Positions 56,284-64,000 of a stretch of DNA of 64,000 bases are shown here, piece by piece (positions within the stretch are counted from its first letter, which is position 1; every line of letters starts with the position of its first letter). The stretch is taken from contig JBANSL010000004.1 in the NCBI GenBank assembly GCA_037127255.1, forward strand, positions 13,248,967-13,312,966. The letters are read 5' to 3'. A program made the translations under genes and the position numbers. This DNA is from Persicaria tinctoria. Its lineage: Eukaryota; Streptophyta; Magnoliopsida; Caryophyllales; Polygonaceae. A model generated the notes under the pieces. That model did no database searches, was not told where the DNA came from, and saw nothing but the letters and a program-made list of their open reading frames with translations.

Positions 56284-58332
56284 TCTATATATAAAATACT
56301 AAAACAGAGACCGCTGGCGCGACCTCGCGGTCACGGAATTTTCTGGATTAAACGAGATTATTTTCGCCTGCGTGGCATTTTCTGGATTAAAGTGGTATTA
56401 TATTTCTGGGTCACATCAATTAATAAACCAATATAGTTAGGTGAAAAACTTATCTTTCTACATAATTTATTCAATATAACCTTATAACTTATATTTTAAT
56501 TAGATAAATTGATATTACCTTTTTTGCCACATCAATTAATAGACCAATATAGTTAGGTAAAAAAACTTATGTTTCTAGATCAAATAATTTATCCAATATT
56601 TGGTTCATTATTAATAAGCTAATAAACCACCTCATTTTATATGTGTTCCCATCTTTTAATAATTACAATTAATTTAAATGATAAATTGGTTCCATATCTT
56701 ATCAAATATATTCTCCGTATCAAACGTAACTAATTAAAACATGATAAAAATTGATTGTTTATTTATAATGATATTTCTATACTAAACTGAATTAGATATG
56801 GAGGAATAGATTAATTAATGGAGCCTAGAAAAAAAAAGGGTGATTTACATTTTACTGAATTACCGGTCTAACAAATCTAACTAACGAATCCCACTCAAAT
56901 TAACCAGTTAATAAAAATTTGTATGCTTGAATTCGAGTAAGAAGTTTTTAACTTAATATGTAGTAAACTTTGTCTTGGCCATAGGTGTAAAAGCATTAAA
57001 AAATCGTTAGTTTTTTTTATATAATTAGATTTATAATTAAAATAAATATTATTAGAAGGAAAACTAGAAAGTACCCATGATTGATTGTCTCCTAAATATT
57101 ATTAATAAAAATTACATACTAACTAATTTGACAGATATGTTGACATTGGATTAAACGGGATTATTTTTGTTTATATGACATTTTTTGGATTAAAGTGGTA
57201 TTATATTTGTGGGCCACATCAATTATTAAGTCATTATAGTTAGGTAAAAAAATTATCTTTCTAGATCACTGAAATTAATTATGATTATATTACAAAAGAA
57301 ATCTATATAAAATCTATATATAACTTGCCCGTAAATAAATCAAAAAAAATCTATATATGTTGACATTGGATTAAACGGGATTATTTTTGCTTATGTGACA
57401 TTTTTTGGATTAAAGTGGTATTATATTTGTGGGCCACATCAATTATTAAGTCATTATAGTTAGGTAAAAAATTTATCTTTCTAGATCACTGAAATTAATT
57501 ATGATTATATTACAAAAGAAATGTATATAAAATATATATATAACTTACCCGTAAATAAATCAAAAAATAAATTTAAAAATAAAAGTGGTGAAAAATGTTG
57601 ATAAATACAATAAACCAAATTACACCACCAGATTGATAAATACATTAATTGGATACGTAATTATATTTAACAATAAACCAAAATATTTAAAGTTTAAAAA
57701 ATTGGATAGAAAACGACTACAAAATCTTTAACCAAAGATTTCAACCAAATTATTTAACCTTCAAATTTCAAAAAGAAAATATAAATTAAACTTCATTTTA
57801 TTTATTAAAAAAACTGCCTAAAAATACTAAAACAGAAGCCTGGAGCAGCCTCTGTTGCGATTCGCATAGGTGACATTTTCTGGATTAAAGTTGTGTTATT
57901 TTTGCATACGTGTCATATTATGGAATAATACGACATTATCTTTTTTATCTACATCAATTAATATGCCAATATATATCCAACCTTAAATCTCAATTAGTTG
58001 AAAAAAACTTATCGTTTTATATCAAATAATCTATCCAATATAACATTATATCTTAATTTTTTATATATAAATATTCAACCTTATATCTTAATTAGGTAGA
58101 AAACTTATCGTTTTAGATAAATCTATCTAATATTATTCCGACCCACACAATATTCGTTCGCAACGTACCAAATTAGGATGGATTGCTAAATAGTAAAGAC
58201 ATTCAAGTTTACGTCAATTTGGTTTTTTTTAGCCACGTCAATTGTTAATCTAATATAATATTTTAATATAATTAATATAATAAAATATAATCTATTAAAA
58301 AAAACGCGCAACCGCACGGGTACCGATACTAG
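56284..58332 (+). mobile_element. Non-autonomous Helitron
   Basis: 5' end TCTATATATAAAATACTAAA and 3' end ACCGATACTAG, inserted between A (56283) and T (58333). A CGCACGGGTACCG-type hairpin lies just before the end. 57822 (CCTAAAAATACTAAAACAGA) resembles a second Helitron 5' end, so two related copies may be nested or arrayed. No Rep/helicase ORF. It abuts the Pack-MULE. Confidence 0.75.
57128..57567. repeat. 220-bp tandem duplication inside the Helitron
   Basis: TGTTGACATTGGATTAAACG at 57139 recurs at 57359. The following 200 bp, including GTGGGCCACATCAATTATTA and TAACTTGCCCGTAAATAAAT, are nearly identical. Confidence 0.9.
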
Positions 58333-60603
58333 TTATTATTAAAGGCAAGCTCAACTTAATTGAGTTGGGCAATCCTTACAATATAATAGCAGAAGCAACT
58401 TCGAATTTGCCACGTGTCGGCCCAGCAGATTTTAGGAGTGTTTTTTTTTTTTTTTCCGTCTGGCGAAGGGTTTTGGAAAAAGGCGGTTGCTAGCACTCGG
58501 CGTCATCTCCTCTCGCCTGCAGTTTTTTCCCTCAGATCTTCCGATTATCCTGAGATTCCTCTCGTCACGCTCTCGCCGAATCCAGAGAGCATAGATAACC
58601 GGAGAGGAAGATGATTGTGAAGGAGTCTTCCTTGAAGACGGTTTCTTCGCTTTATTCAGGGAGCCGCTCTTTCTCCCTTTTCTCTGTGCAACGGTTGAGG
58701 AAGAAGAACAGGAATCATCGAGGCAGAGGAGAAGCGGAAAAGGGAGTCACTCTTCGTCGGATCGAGGCGAGTTTTCTGCAATTTTAAGGTATAGCGATCC
58801 AGCCTATCCTTTTCCCCCTTTTTGTTTTCGTTTTCATACGATTTCTAGGGTTTCCGGTTGGTTTGCTTCACTTCTTCCATGATTGAATCGTTTTGCCTCT
58901 TGATATGAGTTTCGGAATGGTTCTTCTCTTGGTAAAGGAAGCTACATTTTTGTGATTCCGTGGTTTCCAATTTCAGATATCGAAGAGTAACGAGCGAGAT
59001 TTTCTGATTTCAGTGATTCGGGTGAACGTTCAGATCCTTCTCCGATGCAGGTTCGGTTTTCTTCTTGGTTTAATTTGTTTCCAGCTGGATATCTATTTAT
59101 TAAATGGTTGGCAATTCGTAATTAGGGTATTTGGCGACTTCAATTTCGCATGTCTATGCTTTGCAGGCCGTTCATTGTGGATGAGCTTCGAAACAACCTC
59201 CTCAGGTGTTGACCTACAATGACGCTCAGAGAGGCTGTTTCTCATAATATTCCTGGAAAACACATCGATGATGTTTTTCACTTTTAATAAGGTATTTTAT
59301 TCTCTCAATTAGTGACAATTAGTCTTATTCAGAGAGAGGTTGTTTCTCATAATATTGCTGGCAAACACATGGATGATGTTTTTCACTTTCAATAAGGTAT
59401 TTTATTCTCTCAATTAGTGACAATTAGTCTTATTAGGTGCGGGAATTGAGTGATAGATGTTGATATGAATTTTGACCACATTTGCGTTTGGGAGTTGGAT
59501 TTGAGGCAGGCGGGTTGGATTGGGGGGTGGAGGGGAAGAGAGTAAGGGTTGATGGGATGCAAGATCGCTTGAGAGCGTTTCAATGGAAGCAGTCTATATA
59601 CAGGTTAATTATAATTTACCCCCTAAAAATGCATCCAAACACTTATTAAATAGAAAGTATCTCATAATGCAAAATATTGCCTTATAATCTAGATTTACGG
59701 TTATCCAACAAACCTTCTCTGATGCAAATATACTTTACTGGAGCAAGATTTTTAAGCTATCAATTTATTTTTAAATTGAGTTGAGCCTCTTTTTCCTACT
59801 TTCTATCTACATTTACCATTATGATGTATTCGTTATGGTTTTCCTTGACATTGGTTGATCATGTGGAATTGTTTTATGATATGTTCGGCATGCTTGTCCT
59901 TTGTTTTTAGCTAAGCTGCAGTAAATTGAACAACTACAACTTGTGTAGTCTTAACCAACCAAATCATAGTACCTTAAAAGAGATGTGAATCCTTTTTAGG
60001 GATTACTAATGCTTGCTCTCACTTTGCCCAAGGCTATGCTTTTTCTGAGTTTAGACTTTGACCTTGATAATTTTTTGATCCCCTGTTTGGAGTTTCTTGT
60101 GTTACTATTAGAAGTGTATGAACGATATTTGATTGTAATATCTAGAACTAGGAGGTAAACCAAATATATTTGGTATTTCTAGTGGTTGGGACGATTTGAT
60201 TTTCTTTGTCCGAATGAGCAAAAAAGCTGCAATCTTTCAACAAAGTTGCCGCTCTGTTGCATTGCATTATATGATGAGTAAGCTGAATTTTATACATGGG
60301 GAATCGATGCTTTGGAGGGAAAGTTATTTGATTGTATTATTAGTTATATACTTAATTAATTATGAAGAGCATTTCACCGTGTAAGTTATATTTTTGCATG
60401 TTTCAGTTAGCCTATTGGGTCTGTTTAGAAGTGAAGATATTAATTCTGTTATATTTTCATTTCTGTCTTTGTTTGTTAAATTGTATTCTTTTCAAGGTTT
60501 GGTGTGATATCTGGTTGTGGGGCTACTGTGGTATTTATAGTCTATTAAGGTCTATTTTGCTTTCCTGCTCAAATTATTTATCCTGTTAACATTTTTTTTC
60601 CAG
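58333..60603. other. Gene-like 5' region, identity unknown
   Basis: 58440-58790 is GC-richer with pyrimidine-rich stretches, resembling a plant 5' UTR and first exon, followed by a GT-rich intron-like zone. No ORF longer than about 70 codons makes sense. 59231-59438 is a 105-bp tandem duplication. Confidence 0.35.
59231..59438. repeat. 105-bp tandem duplication
   Basis: GAGGCTGTTTCTCATAATAT at 59231 recurs as GAGGTTGTTTCTCATAATAT at 59336, through AATTAGTGACAATTAGTC. Few differences, so recent. Confidence 0.9.
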
Positions 60604-60779
60604 CTTGCAATGTGAGTTTGTTCCTCACATCAGAGGTTGTGAGTTTTACAAGCAAGCTGCTTTCAAATCCCCAAATCAGATGTTACAGGGACAATATGAA
60701 GATGCCAAATTTAATCTTGGACAAGAAGGAGAAGATGCTATCTAGGTTTCTGTCTAATAATGGGTTAGTGCAGGATCCT
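60604..60779 (+). pseudogene. Exon fragment of a POWERDRESS/NCoR-like SANT gene
   Basis: After a TTTTTTTTCCAG acceptor the frame reads CNVSLFLTSEVVSFTSKLLS, then MKMPNLILDKKEKMLSRFLS and NNGLVQDP. The PxLILDxKEKxxSxFxSxNGLVxDP pattern precedes the first SANT domain of plant POWERDRESS-like proteins, relatives of the nuclear receptor co-repressor that work with histone deacetylase. The SANT domain itself does not follow. Similarity stops at QDP, exactly where a 28-bp sequence also found at 58374 begins. Confidence 0.55.
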
Positions 60780-60839
60780 TATCCTTACAATATAATAGGA
60801 GAAGCAACATCTATGAAAAAAAATAAAACTTGATTTACG

Positions 60840-63218
60840 ATCCTGAATTAAGCTGATTTTTTTTCATTTCCATGGACTCATTATAGCATCTTATTTGCAT
60901 CTGAATTTGAATCGGAATTCCTTTCTGCAGGAACAGATTATGAATCTGACTTCACTAACTTTATCTTTAAAAATATTTTAATCCATAGCTTAATGGATGT
61001 ACATATTTTTCATTTCCTTGAACAGTTGGACTCATTATAGCATCTTATGAGTACTAAGCTGAATTCTTCCATTGTTCTTCCATTGTCACTCAATTCAGCT
61101 TTGAATTCCATTGTTCTCCTATTTCCTTGGACTGAATATGTAACCTCATTTATTCTGGGTGATTTTTAAACAAATCCGACTGATTTTTCTTATAAAATTT
61201 TACATTTGTAGTTTTCTTTTGGATCAATAAACTGTTTGTATCAGCTCATAATAGATTAATATCTACCTATATCAATTTGCATCATAACCTATAGTGTAAT
61301 TAAGTTCCTCAGTTATTGTTTCTGATTTTCACCAAAATTAGGAATAGGTTTTCTTTAATAAATCTGACAGTTGTATCTGACTGTTTTGTTTGTTTCTATA
61401 AAAAAAATGTTTGATAGATTTTTCTCAGTTTTTCTTAGATTAATCTCTTATAGGAATCTATATAATATGAATCTGTACCTTCATTAATTTGCTCATTTAT
61501 TCTGGCTGGATTTTAAACAAAAATGTAACTGATTTTTCAAAAAAATTATATATAATATTATAAATTTCAGATCTAATATTCCTCCTACAATTGTATGACA
61601 GCAAACCAAATTCTCCCAGAGTTTTATGACAATATGACAACTCCACTCCTGTGCTGTGTGGCACTTGATCTTCCCCAATCTGTTTTTTGTCAATCTCAGC
61701 ATGCACCTGTGACATACTCGATTCCTCTTTTTAATGGATGCTATCATTAGAAAGCTGAATTCTTTCATTGTCCTTCAAATTGCCAAAAGAACTTGCATGT
61801 GGTTTAAAAGTAGATTTGTTCTTCCATTGGGAGTCATTATTATAGTCATGCTTTGCGTTTTTCTTTAAAAAATGAGCCGCCTCTTATAGCATTTGATTCA
61901 CTGCATTAATGAGTCCAAGCATATATACATAGCTTAATGGATTTAAAAACCAAGTTGTTACAGGGAGATCAACTAAATTGGGTTTCAAGTTGTTACGGGG
62001 AGATCAACTCTTGGCTTGATTAGAATTTAGAATCTAAACCACAACTGAAAATTTTTGAGAGACTAAGGGTTGTATTTCCCTATTTTGTGTGACAAAAAAA
62101 ATGTAGGCTTATTTATTAGATGTTCAATTCGATTGAAAGTACCATTTATGAATCTTTAGTTAGGTGCAGTTCTTTCAAAAAACAGCCAACTTAAATTATT
62201 TCATGGCTTTTCTCAATTTCTTCCGTTAATTTTAGCTTTGGCATTTGGGATTTGGTTTGCATTATATAGTTTGTTATGGATATCTACGTGGATTTGGTTG
62301 AAATAGATATTGAATTCATAAAATGGTTGGGTTTTTTTTTTTTGGTTAGATGGACGGATTTTTTTTGTCCTATCATTATAGATGATGTATTTATTGTTAT
62401 GAATTGCTTTTTCTTTGTCTCAATGTATTTGGTTGAATGTAATGTCCTATTCTGATTTTTGAATGAAGATGGATAAAGTTGCTCTTATTTTAGAGACTGG
62501 TGTAAGAATGTTTCAACTATGATGAATAAGATGCCCTTAGTTGCAAATAAAAAAAATTTAAGACTTGATTTCATTTTACTTTTAAAGAGATTTAAGAAGA
62601 ATAATTTTTGTCGCCGTTGCGCATTCATTTATTTAGTGTCAATTTTGGGGCTACAACAAGAATTTTTTCAGTTTGTTTTTCATTCGAGTTATGTTGATTG
62701 TCAAATTGCTTACCAAACATTTTTAATAATCCAATTTGGTACGTGGTAAGTCAATTTTTGGATGGATTAGAAATATTCGATCTTGTGTGTAATGAGGTTT
62801 TATTGTGTAATGATCACACTTATTATTGTACATTGACATCATTATAGTTTCTTTGCTTAGAACTATCTAATTGTGATAGCCATAGCCAATCGATCTGAAA
62901 CTTATCTTGGTTGTTCTTTTGACATGAGTTGGAGGCTACTCTTATCTGTATGAGCCACTATGGTGGATAGGAATGATTACAAGTGAGTAGGTTGTAAATT
63001 TAACATCAGGTGTAGTGTAGTGTTTTCGTGTTGTGTTTCTAAATGTTTTCAATCTCAGTTTGAGTAGTTTGTAACCTATCAGCTGTTAAGGTTGCTACAT
63101 TATACTCCTTAACGCCGATTTAACTATCGTATACTAAATTACTGATAATCCCTGCCAATAATTTTTCTTTAATTTCTTTCTACCATATTGGATTCTGAAA
63201 CAAACTTGAATTATTTCG
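60840..63218. other. Intron-like or unassigned sequence
   Basis: AT-rich with several GGACTCATTATAGCATCTTA repeats (60874, 61029). A short frame at 62519-62749 is not protein-like. No element ends were established. Confidence 0.4.
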
Positions 63219-63413
63219 GTGATTGTTGGAGAAATTGCTAATTTTGCTGCATATGCATTTGCGCTTTCTATTTTGGTCGCTCCTCTTGGTGCTCTCAGCA
63301 TTATCTGTATTGGAAATCTTCCATTGAAGATAAAGAAGAAGGCTTTACTGAAGGAGTTCAGTCCATTTGGGGAGGTCAAGTCTGTCAGACTTCGGTCTGT
63401 TCCAACTTTAGAT
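63219..63413 (+). pseudogene. Chimeric exon: NIPA-type membrane segment fused to RRM
   Basis: One open frame reads VIVGEIANFAAYAFALSILV then APLGALSII, a signature membrane segment of plant NIPA magnesium-transporter-like proteins. It switches without a break to CIGNLPLKIKKKALLKEFSP and FGEVKSVRLRSVPTLD, the start of an RRM (RNP2-like ICIGNL) as in RBM34/Nop12-type nucleolar proteins. The join falls at LGALSII|CIGNLP. A GT donor follows at 63414. The first codon is GTG, so this is an internal exon. Neither protein normally has the other part. Confidence 0.6.
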
Positions 63414-64000
63414 GTGAGTGCTCAATCTATATTCAGATTTCCTATGCATTTAGAATTTATGGTTTTCAAATGTCATTTTGTCATGCACTCTTACCTGTTT
63501 GAGGAAATGTCATAGAGAGAATCATGAGAAAAAGATAACTGGTTTTGTTATAATGCATATCAATCTCTAGATAAGCTTCCGTGTCAGGTTTTTCTTAGAT
63601 GGTTGGGCATCTTGGGGAAATGGTGCCTTGAATACCATTTTTCTGGGCTTATGTGGTCTTAATTGACGATGCAGGGATGAGGGGGTATACTACTGTACTT
63701 GAATTCTTGTGTGCAAATCGATCTTCATGTTTTTTTGGTATTTGTTCACTCTGTTTTTTACTTTAATCATATCTCTTTTGCACTTCTTCCTGTTTTATAG
63801 ATCCTCAGCTATCACCAAAAGGTAGACAACCTTGAAGGCATGCATGTTATCAGGTACAACTCCTGAGAAATTGCAGTAAAGTTGTTATTATTTATCTAAT
63901 TGGTCCGGCCTTCTGAATTTGATCCTTCTTATCTGACACCTATAGTGTCGCATGTGGGCTTGCACATTCCATGTCAAGTACATCCTTATTACTTGCTTTG
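63414..64000. other. Continuation of the mosaic; one possible small exon
   Basis: A short exon-like piece after TGTTTTATAG (63801-63853, ILSYHQKVDNLEGMHVI) is bounded by AG and GT but is not recognised. The element, if it is one, continues past the window. Confidence 0.35.

Noticed and set aside
61493..61768. Minus-strand ORFs of 72-91 codons
   Set aside because: Two overlapping frames are open, composition is not protein-like, and there is no splice or start context.

Overview
This is nuclear DNA from a flowering plant, most likely a eudicot. The sequence is AT-rich and intron-containing, and it carries plant-type Ty1/copia and L1-like retroelements, hAT, Mutator, CACTA, Harbinger, mariner and Helitron DNA elements, and fragments that read as plant genes (F-box, UPF1, 4'-phosphopantetheinyl transferase, NIPA, POWERDRESS-like). 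There is no bacterial gene organisation, and the species cannot be named from the sequence alone. Nearly the whole window is nested transposable elements. The best candidates for intact host genes are two short F-box genes.

Layout. 1-1482: decayed LINE 3' end. 1978-2216: mariner-like MITE. 2410-6420: an old repeat (family X) split by a 3.1 kb putative solo LTR (2568-5659, target duplication GGTTG). 6908-7942: F-box pseudogene (copy 1). 7950-14940: hAT element inserted at the stop codon of that pseudogene (8-bp duplication CATATGAG). It contains a captured phosphopantetheinyl transferase fragment, a pair of inverted tRNA-like sequences around a 21-bp satellite, a Helitron (12599-13165), a second hAT (13257-13886) and a (TA)n-associated inverted-repeat element. 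16895-23272: a nearly pristine copia element on the minus strand, with LTRs differing at one base and one in-frame stop in pol. 25437-26470: copia remnant and a 5'-truncated LINE. 26498-38598: probably a hAT broken by many nested insertions: a reversed LINE, an 8.2 kb (TA)n-flanked element that itself contains a tRNA-like sequence and a CACTA-like element carrying host exons, and another (TA)n element. 38649-42210: hAT, reversed LINE, hAT, Tourist MITE. 42714-43746 and 49217-50087: F-box copies 2 and 3, separated by a degraded copia element and a hAT MITE (47861-48502). 51284-56267: a Pack-MULE (9-bp duplication TTTATCTTA) carrying HAD-hydrolase and UPF1 fragments and a second inverted tRNA-like pair. 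56284-58332: Helitron. 58333-64000: a mosaic of exon-like pieces from at least three genes (POWERDRESS-like, NIPA, RRM protein).

The most unusual signals are: (i) five degenerate tRNA-like cloverleaves (69-71 nt), four of them arranged as inverted pairs that bound repeat arrays or captured exons; (ii) element families sitting in (TA)n tracts whose ends share GGGA...CCTTAGGGTGT although their interiors differ; (iii) several independent gene-capture events by different transposon classes, including an exon that fuses a NIPA membrane segment to an RRM.

Product names for captured fragments come from recognising protein families by eye; no database search was run.
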